Part shown: piece by piece, positions 32,690 to 42,900 of the stretch
Layout: each line of letters opens with the position of its first letter
Numbering within the stretch: the stretch's first letter is position 1
NCBI GenBank assembly: GCA_037039685.1
Contig: JAWNGF010000004.1
Coordinates: 2,294,001-2,358,000, forward strand
Direction of reading: 5' to 3'
DNA length: 64,000 nucleotides
From: Ceratobasidium sp. AG-K
Taxonomy: Eukaryota > Basidiomycota > Agaricomycetes > Cantharellales > Ceratobasidiaceae
Translations under genes and position numbers: made by a program
The notes under the pieces: model-generated
Told to the model about the DNA's origin: nothing
Seen by the model: only the letters and a program-made list of their open reading frames with translations
Databases searched by the model: none

Positions 32690-32851
32690 TTTGGCTCCAA
32701 GAACGGTTGGTCGGTTTCTCATGACAGGGCACCCTGGAACTAAATACGGTTGGTTGTGTATGAACACAACACCTGACTGACACCCTGCAACCCACACCCC
32801 CGTGCCCTTTCCCTTGCCCTTGCCCTTGCCTTTGACTGCAACCACAACGTC

Positions 32852-34343
32852 ATGTCCAACACTGAGGATTCCACTTGCCCAAAACAGAACAGTGTTTGCA
32901 CCAAAGCAGCAGAACAACTAGGTGAGTGTGGTTTAGGGGCACATGAATTAATGTTCACTGCTAATACAAAAAACAGACCAGGAGATGGCCGATAAAAAGG
33001 CACGCCTCAAGGTCAAAGCGTGCAAAAACAACATCCAAACACAGCGTGAGGCCATGAAGGCAGCTGAAGCTGAATCCCCACACCGGCCTCCTTTTCCATT
33101 GTTATTGACACGCTGCACAACAAGTCTACTGCATGTTCAAAGACCCGGGCCAAGACACCCTCCTTTGGCCAGAATAAATCCAAGTCCACTGAGACCAAGA
33201 CCCTCCGTAAGTAATTGTTTTTCTATGTGTGTATCATATATGCTAACTACATGAGTAGCACGCAAAAAGTCACATGCCAAACCGCAATCTGAGTTCGAGG
33301 CTCTAACGCCTCTGAGCGCAAGCACAAAAAAACATCCCTTGCACCCTACAAACCAGGGCAAGAAGTTGCAGGCTCAACCTGAGGCTCCAAGTCCTCCACA
33401 TGCAAGTACAAAAGAATCTTCCTTGTGCGCCATGCAGCGTATGAAACTTGTCGTGAAGATATTGGAGCATGACAGCTGTGAAGGCCACACCAAGTACCCC
33501 TTTGCTACCTTGCAGAAGATTTGGGAGGACAGCAAATGTGCACCATCCAAGAAGAGCTTGAGTGCCAAGGAGGATCGTTACAAAGGGGTAAGAATTGTTT
33601 GTTCTTTAGCACTTGCATATATTCACAAAATTTCGTTATTACAGATTACCGCACTGGGCTCAACCGACCTGGACAAACCGGTTTTGTATAACTCAGCATT
33701 GCGTGGAGCAAAGGGCAAGGCGCAACCTTTGACGTGTTGAGTACCACCTGTTGCGATCCCACACCACTCTACTCCCGCTGGTTCCTATTGCGTTCCCTTG
33801 AAGACCTACCAAGACTTGCCAGTTCCGACAGGTGCAGTAGTGCATGTGCGGGTTGCGTCAGCCCTACGTTCCCAATTGAGCTCTCCTTTCAAGCAATCCA
33901 ATGGCGATTTTGTGTTGGATTTTGATGGGAGTTTTATTGACAAGGTCCAGGATGCATCGAAGTTGGAAGTAAGTTACTGTATCATGTATATCCCACTTAC
34001 AAATGGTTAATTTGTTAGTCACCTGTCGTATTGGGCCGCACTGGCAAGCCTTGAAGAGTCGATTACGACAGTGTCATCCTGGAGATTGTTGACATGACAT
34101 ACAAGGCCATCTGTGTGCACCTAATCACTGAAGGGTTCTTCAAGGATTTCAAGTCGATCAACAAGCAGATTACAATTTGCTGGAAGCAAGCTGTGCAGGA
34201 AATTGGTGTCTTGCCCAACAATCCCATGTACTGGGTTGATACCAATCATTGGAGATTGGTGAGTACAAGGCTTCATATAACTTCAGGATCTGATGCTAAC
34301 AATCATCAAATCTAGACGTGCCAACGCATCCAGAGTTACCAAG
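32852..34343 (+). pseudogene. Degenerate gene divergent from the Plavaka-like transposase, unknown function
   Basis: Starts about 160 bp from the transposase start, in the opposite direction. A first exon (MSNTEDSTCPKQ...) joins by a GT-AG intron to DQEMADKKARLKVKACK; later plus-strand pieces are Lys/Ser/Pro-rich (around 33250-33420), then compact segments near 33430-33590 (MKLVVKILEHDSCEGHTKYP), 33800-33970 and 34080-34260 (FKDFKSINKQITICWKQAVQ). Frame changes near 33070 and a TGA near 34053 (probably a former CGA) indicate decay. The right end is cut by the LTR of B1 at 34344. The divergent layout repeats that of the CACTA-like element at 10-15 kb, so it may be the second gene of the same Plavaka transposon. 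Confidence 0.5.
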
Positions 34344-34758
34344 TGTCATGAGCTGACTAAGCTCAGACATTTTATTCTGATTTTATATCTTTTTTTCCGA
34401 ACACTTTCCTTTTTTGGTACAAATGTCCTCTGGCACTTAACTTGTATCATGTGATGTATTTGTCTTTTCATTTGATATTGGTGATTGCTTCCGGAACTTC
34501 CAGAATGTTGAGTCATACCTCTTATCTCACTTATCATCAGTTGTACTCGGCTTTCTCACACTGATAGATAGTGACATGGCACTGATCCCTCATGTATATA
34601 AACCCAGAGGTCAAGCTGGTTAACGACAAGGCTTGACCTCCTCTCCACTAGCACTTGATCAATCAATCCTCTTAACTATCACTACTCCTTGGGTTCTAAG
34701 ACTTGTCTAAGTCGAACCCCTTAACCTTTTATACACCTAATTGACCCAAGTCGGGACA
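34344..34758 (+). repeat. 5' LTR of B1
   Basis: 415 bp, TGTCATGAGC to GTCGGGACA. TATATAAA at 34595-34602 and a TGAGTCA site near 34510. The segment AAGGCTTGACCT at 34628-34639, 33 bp after the TATA start, pairs with the PBS. Confidence 0.9.
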
Positions 34759-34760
34759 TT

Positions 34761-34772
34761 AGGTCGAGCCTT
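34761..34772 (+). other. Primer-binding segment of B1, complementary to its own LTR
   Basis: AGGTCGAGCCTT, two bases after the LTR, pairs with AAGGCTTGACCT at 34628-34639 over all 12 positions, counting one G-U pair in RNA. The sequence differs entirely from that of family A but the geometry is the same. Confidence 0.65.
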
Positions 34773-35371
34773 TACAAGCATCAGCCTTAAGCTCCTGCTT
34801 TCCACCAAGTAGATAGAACGTACACGGGAAAATGGGCATAGTACAATGGACAAAGAGCTATATTTAATATAGACCAGTAGTCCCACGTCGCTATACACTG
34901 TCAGTGAACCCAATCGTTATCCTCTTTCGGGTCATAGCAGCTTTAGTCAGCTAAATACACCCTTACTCTGTTATACACTGTTGCTATCACACCCGCCCAA
35001 GGCTGCTGATAACTGATAAGATCCAATAAGGAGTATATAGAGCAAAAGCTTAGCGTTCAGCACCCTTCACATCCCAATCAACATCTCAAGGAAGCCAGAT
35101 CCTCTCAAGCCAACCTGGAAAGTGGTTGGAGCACCACCCAAGTTAACACTCATATCCATCAAGAATCCCATCAATTCGTCATTTCCATCAGTATGCACTA
35201 AAAAAGGATTAATTAGTAACTGACTAATTAACCTTAAAAGTGTTCTCCACATTCATTAGCCTCTGCAATGCAGTCTTTAGACTAAAAGACTTCGTACTTG
35301 ATCTAGACACCAAAGTTGACGAGTAAAACTGTCGAATTGAAGTAGTAGAAGAAGATCAGGTTGAACAAGCA
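34773..35371 (+). other. Untranslated leader of B1
   Basis: About 600 bp between PBS and the first long frame. Two ATACACTGT repeats (near 34890 and 34975) and short frames only; nothing else recognised. Confidence 0.5.
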
Positions 35372-35854
35372 GTGGAACTAAGGGTTGAGCATACAAGGAA
35401 CGACGAAAACTACAATCAATTCGAAGCCGACTACCAAGCACTTCACTCAAGGCTTGAGTTCATCAAAATCAGCATCGAGAACACAAACAAGCAACAAGCC
35501 AATCAAGACCATGTCCAAAGCATAAACCTTGCTGACACCAACATCAAAGTTGAGCACCTACAAGAACAAATCCGTGTCCTGATTGAAAACTGCAACCAAC
35601 ACATTAAAATCCAAGAAAAGCATACTCAAAAGGTCGAAAATCTCATCAACAACAACAAACGTCAGTGGTGCACCATTGAAACCCTTAAAGACAAAATCAA
35701 AGGGAAATACTGTCACTTGGCTACAGAAATGAGTATTCCTATTAACCAGGATTACCGCCTTCTAAACCATCTTAACACCATCGCCCCCAACCCTTTTCAG
35801 TGGGACCAAGACCTCGACTCACACAGGAACAACACAGGGAACAGCTCAGGCTAG
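35372..35854 (+). CDS. Coiled-coil ORF upstream of gag in B1, status uncertain
   Basis: An open frame of about 160 codons without an ATG at its start. It is rich in Glu, Gln, Asn, Lys and Ile with heptad-like spacing (VEHLQEQIRVLIENC, KVENLINNNKRQWCTIETLK), which suggests a coiled coil. It ends 222 bp before the gag ATG at 36076. It may be a decayed 5' part of gag, an exon, or an extra protein. No homologue is present in family A. Confidence 0.4.
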   Translation: MELRVEHTRNDENYNQFEADYQALHSRLEFIKISIENTNKQQANQDHVQSINLADTNIKVEHLQEQIRVLIENCNQHIKIQEKHTQKVENLINNNKRQWCTIETLKDKIKGKYCHLATEMSIPINQDYRLLNHLNTIAPNPFQWDQDLDSHRNNTGNSSG

Positions 35855-36075
35855 AATCCCTATCACTCTTTATTGAAGACGTTCATTGTAGCTACATATA
35901 CAAACAGTACGACAAACTAGGAGTGATCAACACATTGTTTCTGGAGGACAAAAATCTTGATATGGTGTTTTTAAGAAGTTTATGTGTCATTAAAGATAGA
36001 CAAGTTTGCAGAAGGATTTGCAATATTCTGTACGGTCTGGGCTCCCAATAAATCCACACTTCTCCCTGCTCCAAT

Positions 36076-37428
36076 ATGTCTAGAGCCCCATCACCAAGTC
36101 AAGGAGGGTTCACCCAAATATCTGAAACATCCCCACCCAATGTAGTAGCACATGCAATCAATGCTCTAATAGATGAGGTGCAAAAGATAAACAGCCACAT
36201 CAATGCCTTGAATAGCATCACTGCCACGCTAGAACAAGGAATTGACAACACTGTTGCGGATGTCATGGCAATCCAAAACCAAACATCACAGATTGCACCC
36301 CTTCACCAATTAATAACCGCGGTATCTCAATCACTAGCAAACCTGGGAGCAACACACTCCACGACTGCATCAACAACTACTCCAGAATACAAACTCAAAA
36401 CGCATCCCCCAGAAGAATTCTCTGGAGATGTAGACAAATTCAATGAGTTTAAATCGCAATGTACCCTGTACATAAACCATACATCCCCGCAGGCAACTAC
36501 AGAACAAAAAATCACTTATATCATGGGTTATTGCAAAGGGCCTGCCTATGTATGGATGCAACCTGGAATCGATGTAGATATGGCAAGAAGAGGAGCAACC
36601 AATTGGCTACACGACATAGATGAATTTTGGAACAAAATGCAAGCTAGGTTCGGCGACATCCACAAAATCAACCAATATAGACAACTATACAAAAAGTTGG
36701 TCCAGAAGAATTCCATTCAAGACTATCTATGGGATTTTGTCACTTATTCATTGGTACTCAGGTACACTGATCGAGTACTTTGTGATGATTTCTATGACGG
36801 TCTTAAAGATGAAATCAAAATGGCCATGGTATCACAGAACTTCAAACCCCATGAAGCAACAAGGACATTTAACCAAGTTTGCAAACAAGCCCTGGAAATC
36901 GATTCCACAATGAATGCCATTAATGCACCAAAAAAGGTTCAAAGCCTACAAGCCAGCACCTCAAAACAAACTACACCTAAGGTGGCCACAAACACTCCAA
37001 ACACCTCACTAGGTCAAAGGTTCAATATACACAATTGTGTCTTCATGTCAAAACCTACAGGGGGGGTGCAATATGGAAAAATCTCAAGTATTTCCAGAAA
37101 CGCAAAGGGCCATGCAGTTCCACAGATCTCCTGGGATGATGGAACTAAAGGAAATGTTCTGTTTGGAGCAATTCAGAAAGACGCCAGAACCACTACCTTC
37201 ACCACTCCCACAACCCAAACACCTAAGACATCCACTCCTGCTAAAGACCCCAATGCAATGGATCTTGATGGCAAGGGAAAGGCACCTATGATTTGCTTCA
37301 CCTGCAGTGGCAAGGGACATTCAGCGAGAGTCTGTCCTTCCAAGAACACAGCCTTGGGGTTTGAAGCCCAGATTGAAGAAATCTCTTCAGACATTGAGTT
37401 GGGAAAAGACGTCACCAAGGCTTATTAA
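36076..37428 (+). CDS. gag: gag of B1
   Basis: 450 residues, intact. Helical N terminus (about 20-100), capsid-like domain from about residue 110 (PPEEFSGDVDKFNEFKSQC, FWNKMQARFGDI) and a CCHC knuckle CFTCSGKGHSARVC near 400-420. Packages the element RNA into particles. The heptamer GGGAAAA at 37401-37407, in the phase G GGA AAA, lies 18 nt before the stop and should direct -1 frameshifting into pol. Confidence 0.85.
   Translation: MSRAPSPSQGGFTQISETSPPNVVAHAINALIDEVQKINSHINALNSITATLEQGIDNTVADVMAIQNQTSQIAPLHQLITAVSQSLANLGATHSTTASTTTPEYKLKTHPPEEFSGDVDKFNEFKSQCTLYINHTSPQATTEQKITYIMGYCKGPAYVWMQPGIDVDMARRGATNWLHDIDEFWNKMQARFGDIHKINQYRQLYKKLVQKNSIQDYLWDFVTYSLVLRYTDRVLCDDFYDGLKDEIKMAMVSQNFKPHEATRTFNQVCKQALEIDSTMNAINAPKKVQSLQASTSKQTTPKVATNTPNTSLGQRFNIHNCVFMSKPTGGVQYGKISSISRNAKGHAVPQISWDDGTKGNVLFGAIQKDARTTTFTTPTTQTPKTSTPAKDPNAMDLDGKGKAPMICFTCSGKGHSARVCPSKNTALGFEAQIEEISSDIELGKDVTKAY
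37401..37407 (+). promoter_or_regulatory. Predicted -1 frameshift heptamer of B1
   Basis: Gag codons TTG GGA AAA give the slip site G GGA AAA. After slipping, the frame (KRRHQGLLRSQ) is open into the pol frame. A weak stem GGCTT/GAGCC begins 11 nt further on. The same heptamer is used in the unrelated family A. Confidence 0.65.
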
Positions 37429-37463
37429 GGAGCCAAGTACTCGGTGATATATTTGCTAGTAAT

Positions 37464-38682
37464 ATGGATGAACTAGAAATCATGTCAATATCAAATGAAA
37501 ACCAATTATACCTTGATTTCACCGCTCACCCACTAGCTACGGCTCCTGATTCTAAGTCAGTTAACAAATCAAAAAAGTTCTCTGGACAAGCACTACTTGA
37601 TTGCAGCACAACCTCCTGCTTCATCAACCCTTCCCTTGCAAAAGAAGCAAACCTCCCCCTTTTTCAACACAAAAAACCAAAGACTCTGCGAGTTATAGAT
37701 GGGCAAGAAGTTTTGTCTGGAAAGGTCACCCACTATACCAAATTTAAACTTGTCATGGGAACACATTCCAGCAAAATAGAATGTCATGTCACAAACATTG
37801 GAAGACACCCCATCGTACTTGGGATGTCATGGCTCAAGAAACATAACCCACAAATTAATTGGAAAAATAGGACAATTGCATACACAAGTGAGTTTTGCTC
37901 AAAAAACTGCCTAGAAGTCCCATCTACACTCCAAATTGCAGCTGAAACTACATTACCCAAAGAATATAAGGAGTTCACAGATGTATTTGATGAATCCAGA
38001 TTGGAAGAACTCCCACCTCACAGACCAACTGACATCACACTGGACCTCCTACCAGAGGCCAAATTAAAGCATGGCCCTCTTTACAAAACGTCCCCAGCTG
38101 AGGACAAAGAAATGAAGAAAGTACTGGAAACCCTCATCCGGAGGGGACACATTCAAATTTCCAAGTCTCCTTTAGCATTGCTGGTTCTATTCGTCAAAAA
38201 GCCCCATCCAGAAGATCCAAACAACCCAGAATTACGCTTTTGCATTGACTATAGATATGTGAATTTGCTGTGCAAATTCAATGCAAGCGGAATCCCTCTA
38301 CTGGATCAATGGTTAAGGGCCCTGGAATGATTTGTCATTGGTACCACTCTGGACTTGGCACAAGGATTCCATCAAACCCAAATAGCGACAGGACATGAAT
38401 GGAAAACAGCCTTCAAAACTCAGTACGGCATGTATGAATGGAAAGTCATGCCCTTTGGTCTCAAAAGCGCCCCATCAAGCTTCCAGTCCCTAATGAACTC
38501 TATATTCAGGGACATTATGGGGGTTTTTGTACTCGTATACATTGATGACATCTTCATTTTTTCCAAACAAGTTGAAGACCATCCAGGACACGTCAAAGAG
38601 GTGCTAAGAAGACTAAGAGAACACAAGTTAATTGCGAAACTGAGGAAATGCAAGTTCCACCAAACCAAACTGGACTGGGTAG
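37464..38682 (+). pseudogene. pol: pol of B1, first part (protease and most of RT), one stop, cut by A2
   Basis: Protease-like domain with LLDCSTTSCFI in place of the usual D(S/T)GA, so Asp is kept but the following residues are atypical. Reverse transcriptase follows: KSPLALLVLFVKK, LDLAQGFHQ and the catalytic VYIDDIF. A TGA at 38328-38330 interrupts the frame, probably a former CGA. The frame is cut at codon GTA-G by A2 (target GGTAG) and resumes exactly at 45903. Confidence 0.82.
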
Positions 38683-39138
38683 TGTCGTAAGCTTCTTCTA
38701 GTGGCTATGAGACAAGCCGTGGTGGAGAGTGGACGGCACTAAGACCTAAGTGACCTCTTGAACCGCAACGCACTTAAGCGTCTGTAGGCTCTTGAGGGTA
38801 GGGGTGGTTTTAAGTGTCACTCAGAGGGAATGTTTTGACGAGACAAAACAAGCTGGGGTTACCAGGCTTGTTGGTCCTCTATATATATTCAAGAAGTGGC
38901 CGAGTCATACAGGGCGCAGCCACAAGAGTCATACAGTCTACCAGTCAGGAGTGTCCATGTGAGTCATGCTGTATGAACAGACATGACTCGTACAAAGCAT
39001 AGCCGCGTTACACAATGTAACAGGATAACCACAAGAAGGTGGCAACGCGGCAAGCAGAAACAGAAACACAACACAAAAAGAAGAGAACGGGCGAGCGAGA
39101 CAACAGGCGAGTCCGATGGAGTGAGCTGGCTCATGACA
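38683..39138 (-). repeat. 3' LTR of A2
   Basis: 456 bp. On the minus strand it is preceded by the polypurine tract AGGGGGGAGTAA. Confidence 0.93.
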
Positions 39139-39179
39139 TTACTCCCCCCTATGGGTCCATTTGGGGGACCTGAATGGAC

Positions 39180-39944
39180 TTACTGCACCGCACAGTCCTT
39201 TGCCTTCCTCAGCATAAACTCCTCAAGCCCTTCATCCTCCTCCAAGGTCAGGTCTATGGGATTGAACGCGGTGTTCCCCAGTTCGTCCGAGAACTTCTCC
39301 CATTCCTCCCATGTCTCCTCTTTTGTCCGGTCGGCCTTGGACCAGTCCAAGACCCTTTCCTGGGCCTCCACAAACTCCTTGTCCCATTGTCGCACGTCTG
39401 GCTCCGTCTCCTTCCATGCTGACACGTCTGTTTCCTCCCACTTCCACCAGTTTGGCGCCCATTCGAACTTCTCCTTCTGGTACCTCCCCCTTTCCATCTT
39501 CCAGTCGCTCAGATCCCTTTCGTAGTTGGCGTCCCAGGCGTCGTTCCACCGAGGGCGCAGCGTTGGTTGTCTCCCGTCGTACCCTGGTACCCACTTGCTC
39601 GAGTATGCCCCTTCTTGTCCCCATTCGACGACTCCGAGCATGTGGGTGGACAGTAGGACCACCTCTGACACTTGAAAGGCCGCGCATCCTCGACAGACGA
39701 AAATGTCCTTTCTTGCGAGCTGCATTTTTGTTGGCCATTTCTTGCCAACCCACTGGAACTCGCCCAGGTCTGAGTGGAGAACGTCGTCCGACGCCCTAAA
39801 GTGCATTCTTCCTGAGCTTTGCTGGGACCTCTTGAAGACGTAGAGAGCGGCCCCAGCATCGAGGATTCTTGCCGTAGCGAACGCTGGTCCGTCCCGGATG
39901 CGGGTGAGGTTGTTGACGATGGTAGAGCGAGTGATGGCAGGCAT
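39180..39944 (-). CDS. ORF3 of A2: intact third protein of family A, unknown function
   Basis: 254 residues from ATG 39944 (MPAITRSTIVNN) to the stop at 39180, 41 bp before the 3' LTR. The position corresponds to env in retroviruses, but no signal peptide or membrane segment is visible. The N-terminal third has a small-residue region (GPAFATARILDAGAALYVFK) and a conserved Cys pair FVCRGCAAFQ. The middle has VVEWGQEGAYSSKWVPGY. The C-terminal half is very rich in Trp, Asp and Glu (QERVLDWSKADRTKEETWEE, EWEKF), and the end is acidic (LTLEEDEGLEEF). No known family recognised. Four copies in the window share it; A2 and A3 are intact. Its frame is -1 relative to pol in all four. Confidence 0.85.
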   Translation of the reverse strand: MPAITRSTIVNNLTRIRDGPAFATARILDAGAALYVFKRSQQSSGRMHFRASDDVLHSDLGEFQWVGKKWPTKMQLARKDIFVCRGCAAFQVSEVVLLSTHMLGVVEWGQEGAYSSKWVPGYDGRQPTLRPRWNDAWDANYERDLSDWKMERGRYQKEKFEWAPNWWKWEETDVSAWKETEPDVRQWDKEFVEAQERVLDWSKADRTKEETWEEWEKFSDELGNTAFNPIDLTLEEDEGLEEFMLRKAKDCAVQ

Positions 39945-42900
39945 TGTGGGGAGCAGAAAAGGTTTAGAGCGTAGAGTTGAGGGTGTTTCTTGGAATAGTA
40001 GCAAGTTTTGCAAGTGCCACTATCTGTTGCGCCCCCTCTGCCTTTTATCTTTCCTGGAACGTAGTTAGATGGCGTGGGAGCCTCGGGGTGTCGCCGTAGC
40101 AAGTCCTTGATGATCTTGGACAGGTGGCCAAAGTCTTCTGCCCTTTGTTCCGTGTCTTCTTCGTCCCCATAACCCTTCCACCTGACCCTGTAGAAGAGCC
40201 CGTCCTTTGTTTCCTTCCAATCCATGATTTTTTCAACTTCGTATTCCTCCTCTCCTTCTTCTGTTATGATCGGCAGTGGTCGAGGTTGGTTTTGGCTGAA
40301 TTCTGTGTCTCCTTTGTAAGGGCTGAGCAAATCGATGTGGAAAACAGGGTGCACCCTCATTGTTGCCGGCAAGGTGAGCTCATAAGCGTGTGACCCTATT
40401 TTTCGCTTCACAACGAATGGCCCATGCTTCTTGTTATCTAGTTTCTTGGATGGTCTTTTTGTTTGAATGTTCTTTCCCAGCAGCCATACTAGATCTCCTT
40501 CTTGGTACTCGTTCTTTGGCTCTTCTTCCGGGAGTCTTTGGGTTTCCATTGATGCAATTGCTTCGTCGCGGATTTTACGCCATTTTCCTGTGATGTTGTT
40601 TGCTTCTGGAACCGCTGATTCTTCTGCTGAGATGTTCCACAGTGGTTCCCTCCCGTAGACAATTCCGAAAGGGGAGCTACCCGTTACGCGGTGCTTCTGT
40701 AGATTATAGCTGAACTCCGCAATTGGTAACAAGTCCGCCCAATCATCCTGCCGGTAGTTGACAAACAATCGTAGCCAGCCTTCCATCCATTGATTGATTC
40801 TCTCCGTTATTCCATCTGTTTGGGGGTGGTAGGCCGTACTGAAACCCAGGCTAGTTCCAATCTTCTCGTAAATGGCTTTCATAAGTTTGGAATTGAAAGT
40901 AGTTCCTCGGTCTGAGATCGTGCTCTTTGGAAACCCGTGCAGTTTCCAAACATTTGTGACGAAAAGATTCGCAAGGTCGCTTGCCATGTGAGATTCTTTG
41001 CAAGGTATGAAGTGTGCCATTCTTGAGAATTGGTCCACCACTACTAAGATGCTATCTGATCCTCTGGATTTGGGTAACTTCACTACAAAGTCGAACGCTA
41101 TGTCTTCCCACGGTCCTTTTGGAATCTCCAGGGGCTTGATCGGGACTATTGACTTAGCTCCCTTTGTCTGTTGGCAGGTCTCACAGGATTCCACATATCT
41201 GTTTATGCTTTGCTTCATCCCTGGCCAGAAGTATCTTCTTGATATTAGTTCCATCGTTCTAGCCTGTCCTTGATGCCCTGCGATTTTTGAGTCATGATGC
41301 ATTCGCATGATGGCCAGTCTGGATTCCTTGTCTTCTGGCACGTAGATCCTTCCCTTGAACCATAATAGTCCCTCCTTGAAATCATAATCTTTTGCGCTGT
41401 GTTGTAGGGTTTTTGGTAACGTCTCCTTTGATTTGCAGATTTCTTTGATTTGTGCCAGTCCTTCATCTGTTTCCTGGGCCTCCTTGATAGTCTCTATGAT
41501 GTTTGTGTCTACTTGTCCCATAAATCCATTGAACCTTTCGGCAGATATCATAACTTGTTCCGGCGTCGGGATATCTTTATGATCCGACCGTCTTGATAAC
41601 AGGTCCGGTTTTGATGACAGGATTCCAGGGCGATATATGATGTCAAAGTTATAGGAAGCCAGTAACTGGTGCCATCTTGCGTGTCGACGGTTGAACGTTC
41701 TTGCTTCCTTCCAGAATTGTAGGTTCCTATGATCGGTGTAGATAGTGATAGGGTCTCTCGTTCCTTCAAGGTATAGCCTCCAGTGCGTTAAAGATTCTAT
41801 GATAGCCATAAGTTCTTTATCATGGACGTCGTAGTTGAGCTGAGCTTTGTTGAAAGATTTTGAAAGAACAGCAATAGGATGCAAGTAGCCATCGTCTTGT
41901 CTTTGCGACAAGATCGCTCCCATTGCTACTCCACTTGTGTCTGTTTCCAGGAAGAAAGGCTTATCAGGGTTTGGATGGCATAGAGTGGGTTCCTTGCTGA
42001 TTTCTGTTTTTAGGGCCACAAATGCTTCCTGCTGATCGCTACCCCATTCCCATTTGTTCTCTTTTCTTGTCAAGGTTGTCAGGGGTTTCGCTAATCGGCT
42101 GAAATTCGGTACAAATCTTCTGTAAAAATTTGCGAATCCTAGGAATGCCTGAACTTGCTTGACCGTTCTTGGTTCCTTCCATTCCTTTATTGCCTTGACC
42201 TTTTCTTCCTCCATAGAGATACCCGAATTGCTGATTCCAAGTCCAGTATATGTCAATTTGGTGACAAAGAATTCGCATTTTGGAAGCTTTGCAAAAAGAT
42301 TTTCCTCCAGTAAGATCTTTAGTACTTTTCTGACGTCCACGGCATGTTGGCTTCTGTCCTTAGAGAAGACTAGGATGTCGTCAATGTATACTATGACGCA
42401 TACGTCGATAAGATCATGGAAAATGTCATTCATATATCTTTGGAAAATGGCGGGCGCGTTCTTCAGTCCAAAAGGCATGACGACGTATTCAAACAGTCCT
42501 TCTTTTGTTCTGAAAGCTGTCTTCCATTCGTCGCCTTCCCTAATTCTGATATTGTTGAAACCCATGCGTAGATCGATCTTGGAGAAAATCTTTGCGTCCT
42601 TGATTTTATCCAGGAGGTCTTCCATTAGGGGCATTGGGAATCTGTCATCCTTTGTAATGGCGTTTACTCCTCTGAGATCTTGAACAAGTCGTAGTTGGCG
42701 TACTGCTCCTGGGTTTTTTGGATCGATCGGTTTTTTGACAAAGAAGCAAGGTGAGGCAATGGGAGATTTGCTTGGTCGGATTTTTCCCGCTGCAATTTCT
42801 TCATCCAAGTATTCTCTTAGAGCAATTGACTCTGCTGGAGAGAGTGGGATAGGTCTGGCCGGTTTCGGAAGTTCAGCTCCTTCCTTGAAGTCGATGGCGC

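Noticed and set aside
32800..32836. CCCTTG hexamer tandem repeat
   Set aside because: A short simple repeat in the divergent promoter region of the Plavaka-like remnant; no sign of function or array structure.
34759..34790. Conventional tRNA primer-binding site in B1 (and A1)
   Set aside because: The sequence does not start with the usual TGG and fits the element's own LTR better; tRNA matching could not be tested without a search.
42159..42683. 174-codon plus-strand frame inside A2 and similar antisense frames in A1, A3 and A5
   Set aside because: Antisense to the RT domain of pol; it recurs only because pol is conserved.
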